Positions 16,666 to 24,697 of a stretch of DNA of 64,000 bases are shown here, piece by piece. Made by a program: the position numbers and the translations under genes. Source of the DNA: 12-FULL-44-12b sp964348525. GTDB lineage: Bacteria > Patescibacteriota > Minisyncoccia > Phycocordibacterales > Zambryskibacteraceae. The DNA lies in contig CAYGCY010000002.1 in the NCBI GenBank assembly GCA_964348525.1, forward strand, positions 32,435 through 96,434, read 5' to 3'. The notes below the pieces were generated by a model that saw nothing but the letters and a program-made list of their open reading frames with translations, had not been told where the DNA came from and ran no database searches. Every line of letters begins with the position of its first letter. Positions within the stretch are counted from its first letter, which is position 1.

Positions 16666-17730
16666 TTATTTGTTACCTAGGAAGTGGTATTTACCCTCTT
16701 TGTCTCTTTTAAAGAATTTTGGGTTCTGAAGATTAACCAATATAGTATTTTCTTTTACGTATCTTTCCTTCAAAACTTTCTCGATTATTTTATCCTTTGG
16801 AAGTGGTCCGCTCTTTTCAATGATAGACACTATTACATCTTTTACCACCCCTGGAGCATATCCCCACTCTTTTAGAGCATAGAGCCCTCTACCTACCAAC
16901 ACAAAACGAGCATCTTTAATCAGTTCGTTGTGAGTAGTAGCAACGTGTGCGCGCTTATTGAAATATGTAGTAATAGCTTTGGCAACATCTCTAAAGTGGA
17001 TGGGCGACCCGTGCTTGCGTATAACAAGATATGCATAATCTCTGATGCCTTTTGCCTTTACATTTGAAGAAGAAGTTTTGCCCCATTCTCCTAGAGGGTT
17101 TTTCCCTACTTTGTGAGAAAGGTTGAGCCAACGCCTTATTATTTCGTCCTGTTTGTATTCGTCTGAAACATCTTTTACATATTCCAAAAACTTTTTTACT
17201 AGTTCTGATTCTGGCACAAGCTCACTGTCGTCTAGAGACACATAGAGTTTTTCCAAAGCAGAATGCACATTTTTAGCGAGATTTTCATCTATATGCCATC
17301 TGTGTCTAAACTGTTCGTCTTCTTTTTCCTTTGTGAAATGCTCACCTAAAACTAATAGGAAATGTATAAAATTTTGACTTGACTGGTCGCTACCAAGCTC
17401 ATCTAAAAGCTCTTGATGAACTATTATTCCGCCAAGTTTTCTCAAAACATTTTTTAGTTCTTCAAATACTTCGGATTGTTTTGTATATTCCTTTGATTTA
17501 CGGATATTGTTTAGAGAATATTCGTCTATCTGACGAACTCTTTCACGAGTGATCCCATACTTTTTGCCTATGGCTTCAAGGGTCATTGGTTTTGTCTCTC
17601 CACCTAACCCATATCGCTTTGTAACGATGTCTCTCGCCCTCAACGGCAATACCGAAAGAAGCTGTTTAGTGACCTGTTTTGGCTTGAAATTTAGCTTTAT
17701 TTGAGCCTTTTTTGCTGTTTTTGATGACAT
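16666..17730 (-). CDS. Sigma-region-4 / HARE-HTH transcription regulator
   Basis: A 354-residue protein whose N-terminal part (about residues 22-82) is a sigma70 region 4: LPLRARDIVTKRYGLGG, then TLEAIGKKYGITRERVRQID, the -35-binding helix-turn-helix. There is no region 2. Residues about 225-300 form a HARE-HTH winged helix (GSPIHFRDVAKAITTYF, FVLVGRGLYALKEWG), as in the RNA polymerase delta subunit. A further HTH-like segment follows. It probably binds RNA polymerase or -35-like DNA as a regulator rather than acting as a full sigma factor. It stands alone, with a terminator after it. Confidence 0.88.
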   Translation of the reverse strand: MSSKTAKKAQIKLNFKPKQVTKQLLSVLPLRARDIVTKRYGLGGETKPMTLEAIGKKYGITRERVRQIDEYSLNNIRKSKEYTKQSEVFEELKNVLRKLGGIIVHQELLDELGSDQSSQNFIHFLLVLGEHFTKEKEDEQFRHRWHIDENLAKNVHSALEKLYVSLDDSELVPESELVKKFLEYVKDVSDEYKQDEIIRRWLNLSHKVGKNPLGEWGKTSSSNVKAKGIRDYAYLVIRKHGSPIHFRDVAKAITTYFNKRAHVATTHNELIKDARFVLVGRGLYALKEWGYAPGVVKDVIVSIIEKSGPLPKDKIIEKVLKERYVKENTILVNLQNPKFFKRDKEGKYHFLGNK

Positions 17731-17810
17731 ATTGTGTAATTAATACCTATGCTTTTTATCATTATTAGGTAAAAAGGTCAAGCGGTATCAAAACTGGGGA
17801 TAATTTTTGC

Positions 17811-20090
17811 CTAAATTATCAGATTTATTATCCTTCCCGGAACATAAATTCGCCTCTTTACTGGGCTAGAAATATATTTTTTCAATTCCTCATTTTTCTC
17901 TATCTTTGAGGCTATTTCTTCCTCTGTATCTGTATTTTTTATATCTATCACCCCTCTAAATTTCCCATTTATTTGGACAGAAATTTTCACAACACTGCTT
18001 TCTGAGACTTTTTGAGCAATAGGCCACTCTGATTGGTGTATTGATCCTTTCATACCAATTTTCTGCCAAAGCTCTTCGGCTATGTGTGGCGCAAAAGGGG
18101 CGAGCACTTGCAAGAATCTTGCGAAATTTTTCTGAGGAATCTCTTTTTCTTTTTCTAATGCATTCGCGCAAATCATTAATTGAGATATTGCAGTATTGAA
18201 AGACATTTCTTCAATATCATTACCAACTTTTTCAATTGTTTTCTCAAAAACACTTGAACTAGTCATTGATGACATTTCAATATTTTTTACCTTTTCAGCA
18301 AGTACGAAAACTCTTTCCAAAAATCTCCTCGGACCCACGATGCCATCCTGTGACCAACTAACTGCCTGCTCAAATGGACCAATAAACATTTCATATAGGC
18401 GCAATGTGTCTGCTCCGAATTTTTTTACTATGTCGTCTGGGTTTATCACATTCCCCCTAGATTTGCTCATTTTTTCTCCACCGGAAGCTAAAATCATTCC
18501 GTGAGAAGTTCTTTTTGTGTAGGGCTCAGATGTTGGGACTAACTTTTGATCATATAAAAATTTATTCCAAAAACGAGAGTAAAGGAGGTGAAGCGTGGTG
18601 TGCTCCATCCCTCCGTTATACCAGTCAACAGGTTGCCAATATTTTAATTTCTCAATATCTGCAAATAATTTAGAATTCTTGGGGTCTATATAACGTAAGA
18701 AATACCAGCTTGAACCCGCCCAGTTTGGCATTGTGTCGGTCTCCCTTTTCGCGAAACCTTTACATTGCGGACACTTCACATTTACCCATTTAGAAACGCT
18801 CGCTAGTGGTGACTCCCCCGTATCTGTATAGGTATACTTTTTAACTTTAGGAAGTTTTACAGGTAAATCTTTTTCTGGTACTGGCACCGTTCCACATTTA
18901 TCACAATGTATTACTGGAATTGGCTCTCCCCAATATCGCTGTCTTGAAAAAACCCAATCACGAAGTTTAAAACGAGTAATTTTTTTGCCAAAATCTTCAA
19001 AACCTGCTTTTTCGTAATCTTTAACAATTGGTAAGTTGTATTTTTGGGCAAATTCATTATCTCGCGCATCATCAGATGGCACAGCCATAATTGCTCCTGT
19101 GCCGTAATGAGGTAAAACATAATCTGCAATCCATATCGGAACTTCTTCTTTGTTGGCAGGATTGATTGCTTTTACTCCTTTTAATTCAACCCCTGTTTTT
19201 TGCTTCCCTTCTGATGTTCTTTCTATTTCTGTCTTCTTTCTAGATTGAGCAATATAATTTTCAACCTCTTCCCTGTTTGTAATTGCTAAACTTTTAACAA
19301 GCTCATGCTCCGGCGCCAGTACCATATATGTCGCGCCAAAAATAGTATCTGGGCGAGTAGTGAAAACTTTTATTTTTAATTCATTATTCTTTATTCCAAA
19401 TTCTATTTCTGCACCTTCGCTTTTTCCTATCCAATTTCTTTGTTGAATTTTTACTCGTTCTGGATAATCCAACGTCTCTAAATCATCGTGCAGGCGCTCT
19501 GCGTATTTTGTGATGGCAAGCATCCATTGTTCCTTTTCTCTTTTTTCTACCGGTGTACCGCACCTTTCACATTTCCCATCAACTACCTCTTCATTTGCTA
19601 AACCGATTTTGTCTTGTGGACACCAGTTAATTTCCGATTTTGCTTTGTATGCAAGTCCGTGTTTAAGAAGTTGCAGAAAAATCCACTGTGTCCATTTGAA
19701 ATATTTTGGATCTGTCGTATTTACTTCGCGCGACCAGTCAAAAGAAAGCCCTAGGGACTGCATCTGTTTTCTGAAATTTTTTATATTCTTCTTTGTGGTT
19801 ACTTCGGGATGTATGCCTGTTTTTACGGCATAGCTTTCCGCGGGAAGACCGAAGGCGTCCCAGCCCATTGGATAAAGCACGTTTTTGCCCTCCATTCGCC
19901 TCTTACGAGCCACTACATCAAGAGCTGTATAGCTTCGTACATGCCCCACATGAAGACCATCGCCGGACGGATACGGGAACTCAACAAGGATGTAGCTTTT
20001 GTCCCCTGATTCCTTGGCTCTATATAGTTTTTTAGAATCCCAATACTTTTGCCACTTTTTCTCTATTTTTAACGGGTCGTATTTACTCAT
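17811..20090 (-). CDS. leuS: Leucyl-tRNA synthetase, shortened
   Basis: Class I synthetase charging tRNA-Leu. The 759-residue protein (about 860 in E. coli) has the HIGH-type motif in PSGDGLHVGHVRSY, a CP1 editing domain (TRPDTIFGATYMVLAPEH and GTGAIMAVPSDDARD), two CxxC zinc-type sites (CDKC, CPQC) and KMSKS (GGEKMSKSRGN). Between the editing domain and FKLRDWVFSRQRYWG the usual 40-50-residue segment with G-x-x-NSG is missing. The anticodon-binding and C-terminal domains are complete. Confidence 0.97.
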   Translation of the reverse strand: MSKYDPLKIEKKWQKYWDSKKLYRAKESGDKSYILVEFPYPSGDGLHVGHVRSYTALDVVARKRRMEGKNVLYPMGWDAFGLPAESYAVKTGIHPEVTTKKNIKNFRKQMQSLGLSFDWSREVNTTDPKYFKWTQWIFLQLLKHGLAYKAKSEINWCPQDKIGLANEEVVDGKCERCGTPVEKREKEQWMLAITKYAERLHDDLETLDYPERVKIQQRNWIGKSEGAEIEFGIKNNELKIKVFTTRPDTIFGATYMVLAPEHELVKSLAITNREEVENYIAQSRKKTEIERTSEGKQKTGVELKGVKAINPANKEEVPIWIADYVLPHYGTGAIMAVPSDDARDNEFAQKYNLPIVKDYEKAGFEDFGKKITRFKLRDWVFSRQRYWGEPIPVIHCDKCGTVPVPEKDLPVKLPKVKKYTYTDTGESPLASVSKWVNVKCPQCKGFAKRETDTMPNWAGSSWYFLRYIDPKNSKLFADIEKLKYWQPVDWYNGGMEHTTLHLLYSRFWNKFLYDQKLVPTSEPYTKRTSHGMILASGGEKMSKSRGNVINPDDIVKKFGADTLRLYEMFIGPFEQAVSWSQDGIVGPRRFLERVFVLAEKVKNIEMSSMTSSSVFEKTIEKVGNDIEEMSFNTAISQLMICANALEKEKEIPQKNFARFLQVLAPFAPHIAEELWQKIGMKGSIHQSEWPIAQKVSESSVVKISVQINGKFRGVIDIKNTDTEEEIASKIEKNEELKKYISSPVKRRIYVPGRIINLII

Positions 20091-20125
20091 TCATTAAAAT
20101 ATACCATTTTCCTTCGAACTTTTAA

Positions 20126-20279
20126 GCGAGCTAATAGTTTCGCCGAACATTGCGGAATCGAGTCAGCATGGTGAGTCAGGACCCTGAGCGTAGCGAGGGG
20201 CTCTTTACTCTGACGAGATGAGCATAGCAAAAACCCTCGCTGGGGGTTTTATGCGCGTTCGCCGACACTATTAGCGAGC
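20126..20279. repeat. Inverted-repeat element between leuS and a membrane gene
   Basis: Arms at 20126-20148 and 20257-20279 are inverted repeats matching at 20 of 23 positions (core CTAATAGT / ACTATTAG). About 108 bases lie between them and contain a second hairpin (CCCTGAGCG..CGAGGGG region) and a terminator-like stem. No open reading frame. It could be a structured RNA tail of the upstream gene or a small non-autonomous repeat. No target-site duplication was identified. Confidence 0.5.
20229..20250 (-). terminator. Terminator after the four-helix membrane gene
   Basis: On the minus strand AAAACCC and GGGTTTTT pair around a short loop (CCAGCGA), 36 bases after the stop codon of the gene ending at 20286. 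It lies inside the larger inverted repeat. Confidence 0.6.
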
Positions 20280-20285
20280 AAACCT

Positions 20286-20816
20286 TTAATCGCGAAACTT
20301 TTTGAATGCCACCCACACAAGAATTGCTAAGGCTATGCCGAGAATTATTACTTTTATAGAATCATCTGCTGAACCCCAATAACGCATTGAAGCAACAATA
20401 AATGAAAGCACACCAGCGAGTGAGAGCGACTGGCCTATTGTCATATTACCTTTAAAGAAGTTTCCTCCAGCCACACAGAGCGCTCCAAGAATTACTAGCG
20501 TCACAAAAACATTTCTGTCATATGTTTTTTGCGCAGAGTCATAATCCTGCCTGCAAGTGAATTGCAAATCACAAAAGCCCGTTGCTTCTGTTTTTTGTGG
20601 AGCGTAATAATTGTTTTCATTCCACTGACCACCCTTTGATACACAAGAATTTTTCGTATTTGCTTCTACTATCTGTTCAGTATTTGGGCAAAATTTTACG
20701 AAATCTGGCTGTTTGTAAATAAGAGAAAGTGCGTAATTAAAGAAAAGATTTATAACTATTACCATTCCAATAATAAGAGACCAACGAAGTATTTTTGATG
20801 TATTATTTGGTTCCAT
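20286..20816 (-). CDS. Four-helix membrane protein with Cys-containing loop
   Basis: A 176-residue protein with an N-terminal helix (LIIGMVIVINLFFNYALSLIY), an outside loop of about 70 residues holding four cysteines (FCPN, NSCVS, FCDLQ, TCRQ), and three more helices from about residue 105 (VFVTLVILGALCVAGG and following). The cysteines could form two disulfides. The C-terminus is short and basic (KKFRD). Function not recognised; it resembles uncharacterised membrane proteins common in CPR genomes. Confidence 0.8.
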   Translation of the reverse strand: MEPNNTSKILRWSLIIGMVIVINLFFNYALSLIYKQPDFVKFCPNTEQIVEANTKNSCVSKGGQWNENNYYAPQKTEATGFCDLQFTCRQDYDSAQKTYDRNVFVTLVILGALCVAGGNFFKGNMTIGQSLSLAGVLSFIVASMRYWGSADDSIKVIILGIALAILVWVAFKKFRD

Positions 20817-20866
20817 TCTGCTATATTAACACGAGACAAACATTGGCCCAAAGGAGGTGATGAAAG

Positions 20867-20986
20867 ATGGCCCGAAAGGTAATTTGCCGCAGGTGTCACC
20901 ACGGCTCGCTTTTCTGCCGTTGTGCCCGCTTCAATCCGAAACCCTTAGTCCGCCGCCCTCGCAAGAGAGCGAGAAAAGCGAACTAG
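20867..20986 (+). CDS. Tiny Cys-rich basic protein
   Basis: A 39-residue protein, MARKVICRRCHHGSLFCRCA, followed by a strongly basic tail rich in Arg and Lys. Cysteines at 7, 10, 17 and 19 with His 11-12 suggest a zinc knuckle on a nucleic-acid-binding tail. A strong Shine-Dalgarno sequence (AAGGAGGT, eight bases upstream) decides this ATG over the one at 20857. It is GC-richer than its neighbours and lies on the opposite strand. It could be a ribosome-associated or RNA-binding peptide; this is inference from charge and Cys pattern only. Confidence 0.65.
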   Translation: MARKVICRRCHHGSLFCRCARFNPKPLVRRPRKRARKAN

Positions 20987-21033
20987 CAGTGAGCTTACAG
21001 GGCACAAGCAAGAAATTGCGTGTGTCCTTTGTT

Positions 21034-22032
21034 TTATATCCTAAACTCTATTACATCCCCATCTTTCACTATATATTCCTTTCCTTCCACCCTTAACTTC
21101 CCTTTTTCTCGTGCATTGGCATATGAGCCAGACGAAACTAAATCTTCATAAGAAACCACCTCTGCGCGAATAAATTTATCTTTAAAATCTGTATGAATTG
21201 CTGTTCCTGCAACGGGCGCTGTTGAACCTTTTTCAATAGTCCACGCACGAGTTTCGTCTTTCCCTGTTGTAAAGTAAGTCTCTAGCCCAAGGAGCTCATA
21301 GCTTTTCTTTATTAATTCATCAAAACCGGTACCAAATACCGAATCAATTTCAACATAAAGCCCCGGCACTCTGTCTTTAATATCTGAAATATTTTCAGCG
21401 GCCGCTGAAGTATTCAGCACATACAAAATTGGCTTCATAGTAAGTAAATTCATCCCTTTTATAATCTCTTTCTCCTCTTTACTTAAGTAAAGTGTACTTG
21501 CGAGCTTCCCTTCGAGTAAAACAGTTTCAACCTTTTTTAGAACGGCTTCTTCGGCAATTGCTAATTTATTTCCCGCCTTAACATCTTTTTGTAAATTTGA
21601 AAGACGCTTTGAAACACTTTGTTCATCTGCGAGTACTAATTCCAAATTGATTACTTCAATATCTGAAAGTGGGTCAATTTTCCCAGCCACGTGAATAATA
21701 TCGTCATCTTTAAAAACACGAACGACCTCCGCAATTGCGTCCACCTCGCGAATGTTTGTAAGAAATTTATTTCCAAGACCTTCGCCATCGGCCGCACCCT
21801 TCACGAGGCCTGCAATATCCACGAATTCAATTACTGCTGGGATTGTTTTTTCTGATTGAGAGATTTCAGTAAGTTTCGCCAAGCGCTCATCAGGTACAGG
21901 GACAATGCCTACCGATGGGTCAATAGTACAAAAAGGATAATTTTCTGCCGGTACACTTTTTTTAGTAAGCGCGTTAAAAAGAGTTGATTTACCAACATTT
22001 GGTAGGCCTACAATTCCGATGCTTAATTTCAC
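21034..22032 (-). CDS. ychF: Redox-regulated GTPase/ATPase YchF
   Basis: Obg-family P-loop protein that binds ribosomes and prefers ATP in studied members. The 332-residue protein has the Walker A GLPNVGKSTLFNALT, switch II DIAGLVKGA and a C-terminal TGS domain (about residues 270-332, starting TAIHTDFKDKFIRAEV). The length is slightly below the 363 residues typical for the family. It stands between two small unrelated genes and appears monocistronic. Confidence 0.96.
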   Translation of the reverse strand: MKLSIGIVGLPNVGKSTLFNALTKKSVPAENYPFCTIDPSVGIVPVPDERLAKLTEISQSEKTIPAVIEFVDIAGLVKGAADGEGLGNKFLTNIREVDAIAEVVRVFKDDDIIHVAGKIDPLSDIEVINLELVLADEQSVSKRLSNLQKDVKAGNKLAIAEEAVLKKVETVLLEGKLASTLYLSKEEKEIIKGMNLLTMKPILYVLNTSAAAENISDIKDRVPGLYVEIDSVFGTGFDELIKKSYELLGLETYFTTGKDETRAWTIEKGSTAPVAGTAIHTDFKDKFIRAEVVSYEDLVSSGSYANAREKGKLRVEGKEYIVKDGDVIEFRI

Positions 22033-22081
22033 TCGGTAAGAATACCCAAAAAATAGACACCTGTAAAACTCTCTCCAACTT

Positions 22082-22966
22082 TTATTTAGCCGTTTCTAGT
22101 TCTTTTTTCTGGTGAGCTAAAAAAGTGTAAATAATCGCAGATACGAATAGCAAAACCCCTCCGACTGATTGAAGTATGGTAAACCTTTCTCCTCCTAGCC
22201 AATATGAGAAAAAGGCGGCAAAACCCGGCTGAAGGGATAATAGAATGGCAGCAGTAATTTCTGACGAATGTTTCAAGGAGACCATTTGAACAAAAAACAC
22301 TGAAAGTGTGGGCAGTATTCCCAAAAATACTAGTGGTCCAATTTGTGACGAAGGCACATAAATATTGAACTTTCCAATAACTAAAGCGTAAATCAAGCTA
22401 AGCACAGCCACTACAGTAAATTGTTGAAAACACACAGTAATGGGATCGAGCTCTTTTTTTGAGTAATGTCCGACCAGTACTAGGTGAACGGAGGTTGAGA
22501 TGGCGGACAAAAATATCAATAGGTCACCAAAACCTACATTATTCAAACTTCCAGTCAAAAGATAAAGACCGAAAACAGACAAAGCAATAACTGGCAACAA
22601 AAATAATTTGAGACGCTTTTTAAATATAAAATAATTTATAAGTGGAACAAAGACAAAAAACATGCCACTTATAAAACCTGTATTTATCGCGGATGTATAT
22701 TTCAAGCCTACGGCTATCAAAATAAATACTAGCCACAGAAAAAAACCCAGAATTATTCCGGGCTTTATGTTCTCGAAGGGGTTTTTCTTAAGGTAAAGTA
22801 AATAAACATATAAAGGTATTGCCGCAATCAGAAACCTAAAAGCGGTTAGCATCGAAGCGTCAACAAAGGTGGAAGTCTGTTTGGTTACGATGTAGTGAGT
22901 GCCAAGCATGACTGAACAATACAGAAGACCAAAAATCGATAAATAGTTTTTTGTTTTTTCTGTCAT
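22082..22966 (-). CDS. EamA/DMT-family transporter
   Basis: A 294-residue inner-membrane protein with about ten hydrophobic helices in two homologous halves, the drug/metabolite transporter architecture. The second half starts near GFGDLLIFLSAISTSVHLVLV and includes the conserved pattern around LKHSSEITAAILLSLQPGFA, where the Pro-containing helix is typical. The substrate cannot be told; amino-acid or nucleotide export or scavenging would suit a reduced genome. No operon partner. Confidence 0.9.
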   Translation of the reverse strand: MTEKTKNYLSIFGLLYCSVMLGTHYIVTKQTSTFVDASMLTAFRFLIAAIPLYVYLLYLKKNPFENIKPGIILGFFLWLVFILIAVGLKYTSAINTGFISGMFFVFVPLINYFIFKKRLKLFLLPVIALSVFGLYLLTGSLNNVGFGDLLIFLSAISTSVHLVLVGHYSKKELDPITVCFQQFTVVAVLSLIYALVIGKFNIYVPSSQIGPLVFLGILPTLSVFFVQMVSLKHSSEITAAILLSLQPGFAAFFSYWLGGERFTILQSVGGVLLFVSAIIYTFLAHQKKELETAK

Positions 22967-23028
22967 ATCAGTAGTTAATGGTTAACATAATTATACCACA
23001 AATTTATTGGCCTGTGCGCAAGATGGGT

Positions 23029-23811
23029 TTAAAGCGCTTTAAATATCTTGGTGGATAACGCTTTGTTGCTACCAATTATGAATCTCATTGTGCTCTTTTG
23101 TCCGACTGCAATTCTCTTCATTTTTGGGTATTCAATACAACCACTTTCTTTGGCTATTAGAAACCCTGGACTAAAGTCATAAATCAGACTGTCTCTAGAG
23201 GCCACAGCGTCAATTTTGCCCTCTGCTAATAAACAGAAATCTAGATTGGGTGACCAGTTATTCATAACCCTGCCAAATTGAGAGTTGTAAGCCCAGTCAA
23301 AGAATTTTCTTTTTTCTTTCCATTTTGCACTATGAGAAAAATTTATCGAAATATATGAAGATTTTCTGTTTGAATCAAACTTTAGCCTTTTTTTGTTAAG
23401 AAAAGCTCCTTTTCCTTTTTCCGCAAAATACATTTTGTTTAAAACTGGGTTATATACAACAGATGAAACAACTTCTCCTTTATGCAAACAAGCAAGCGAT
23501 ACTGAAAAATGTGGTAGGCCAAGCAGAAAATTACTACTTCCATCAAGTGGGTCAACTATAATCGTGTCCAGTGATTTTTTATCTATGAATCCCCTCTCCT
23601 CACTTAAAATATTTATTTTAGGGAGTTTAGTGGTTAGAATTTTGATAATCGCTTCTTCAGAATCTGTGTCTGCTTTGGAAAATACATCGTAGTTGTCTTT
23701 GCCTTTATTTAATTCCTTTACGGCACTATTTTCAAAAGCTTTTTTTAGTATCTTCCCAGCTTCATACCCCGCTTGAATCATAACGTTGAGTGTAGATTTA
23801 TTTTTTGTCAT
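23029..23811 (-). CDS. Inositol-monophosphatase-family phosphatase
   Basis: A 260-residue Mg-dependent sugar or nucleotide phosphatase. The metal-binding motifs are present: SEERG (Glu), IVDPLDGSSNFLLGLPHFSVS (Asp-x-Asp-Gly) and a late YDFSPGFLIAKESG, equivalent to the usual WD-x-AAG motif but with Ser-Pro in place of the first Ala pair. Candidate substrates are inositol phosphates, 3'-phosphoadenosine phosphate or sugar phosphates. Length is normal for the family. Confidence 0.92.
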   Translation of the reverse strand: MTKNKSTLNVMIQAGYEAGKILKKAFENSAVKELNKGKDNYDVFSKADTDSEEAIIKILTTKLPKINILSEERGFIDKKSLDTIIVDPLDGSSNFLLGLPHFSVSLACLHKGEVVSSVVYNPVLNKMYFAEKGKGAFLNKKRLKFDSNRKSSYISINFSHSAKWKEKRKFFDWAYNSQFGRVMNNWSPNLDFCLLAEGKIDAVASRDSLIYDFSPGFLIAKESGCIEYPKMKRIAVGQKSTMRFIIGSNKALSTKIFKAL

Positions 23812-23859
23812 ATTTTATATAAAGTTGAAACCTCATTATATTCTACCGCTAATTACACA

Positions 23860-23896
23860 AAGGGCTGGTTGCGGTTCAAAACCGCAACCAGCCCTT
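23860..23896 (-). terminator. Strong hairpin after the P-loop kinase gene
   Basis: A 17-bp stem with a three-base loop (AAGGGCTGGTTGCGG... mirrored), five bases past the stop codon on the minus strand. The following T-content is modest. Confidence 0.7.
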
Positions 23897-23901
23897 ATTG
23901 G

Positions 23902-24444
23902 TCAGCCCTTAGCTAGCCTCAACACTTCGACCACCAGAGAGTCGATGCTTGAACCGTCTTCGTTGTACACGACAGTATGATTCTTCGTACCTTCCGGAAA
24001 TTCCTCGAATGCTTCCGCACACATGTTGTGAATCTTCGTGGCGATTTCCGGTGTATGGAGAAGATGTCCTTCCCGTGGAGCCGAAAGACGCGCTACAGCA
24101 GTTTCCGGTGCCGAACGCACCTCAACCCACTGCACATCAACTTTCTGCTCGGCACAGAAAGCTTCCATCTGTGAGCGGACTGAGTGATATGGATAAACTT
24201 CATCCATGATCACAATCGAAGCCCCACTATCAAACTTGTAAAGGGCTTCTTTCAGTGCGTCCTGACAATAAAGCGACCTCACTTCTGGGGGGTCGACTTC
24301 GTCAGTCACCTTTTTTGGGTCAGCCCTGATTCGTTTGTGATGGTCAACATCAACGCGCGTTGCCCACCCCAACTCGTGCATCCGCTTACAAATCGTCGTT
24401 TTGCCTGAGCCAGGCAAACCGGCCAGCAGTATGAGCGTGTTCAC
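23902..24444 (-). CDS. P-loop kinase-like protein (AAA/zeta-toxin-like)
   Basis: A 180-residue protein with Walker A at the very N-terminus (MNTLILLAGLPGSGKTTICK), an Asp-containing second motif (ATRVDVDHHKR) and Walker B-like ASIVIMDEVYP. Such small proteins phosphorylate sugars, nucleotides or nucleic-acid ends; the substrate cannot be read here. The start is GTG, preceded by AAGGAGATACAG. The gene is markedly GC-richer than the flanking phosphatase gene and has its own terminator, so it belongs to the class of self-contained accessory units in this window. Confidence 0.8.
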   Translation of the reverse strand: MNTLILLAGLPGSGKTTICKRMHELGWATRVDVDHHKRIRADPKKVTDEVDPPEVRSLYCQDALKEALYKFDSGASIVIMDEVYPYHSVRSQMEAFCAEQKVDVQWVEVRSAPETAVARLSAPREGHLLHTPEIATKIHNMCAEAFEEFPEGTKNHTVVYNEDGSSIDSLVVEVLRLAKG

Positions 24445-24551
24445 CTGTATCTCCTTGCCAAGGTAACAAAAATGGCCTCCAACCGAAGACCAATCTAGTT
24501 ATGAACTTACCATATATATAAAGCTTAATCAATTCACTTCAAATTAAAAAA

Positions 24552-24581
24552 AGGGCGTAACTATTGCAATAGTTACGCCCT
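24552..24581 (-). terminator. Terminator of the tyrS / tRNA-Tyr unit
   Basis: A perfect 30-base palindrome (AGGGCGTAACTATTG and its complement) followed on the minus strand by seven T residues. It ends transcription 26 bases after the tRNA CCA. Confidence 0.92.
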
Positions 24582-24607
24582 CTGACCCAGCCAACAACCA
24601 AAACGAC

Positions 24608-24693
24608 TGGTGGGTAGGAGAGGATTCGAACCTCTGTAGGCTCACGCCAACTGATTTACAGTCAGTCCCCTTTAACCGCTCGGGCACCTACCC
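24608..24693 (-). tRNA. tRNA-Tyr (GTA)
   Basis: An 86-base class II tRNA with a 7-bp acceptor stem (GGGTAGG/CCTACCC), anticodon GTA in the loop CTGTAAA, a long variable arm and an encoded ACCA end. It begins five bases after the tyrS stop codon and shares its terminator, so the synthetase and its own substrate tRNA are made from one transcript. Confidence 0.97.
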
Positions 24694-24697
24694 CTAG

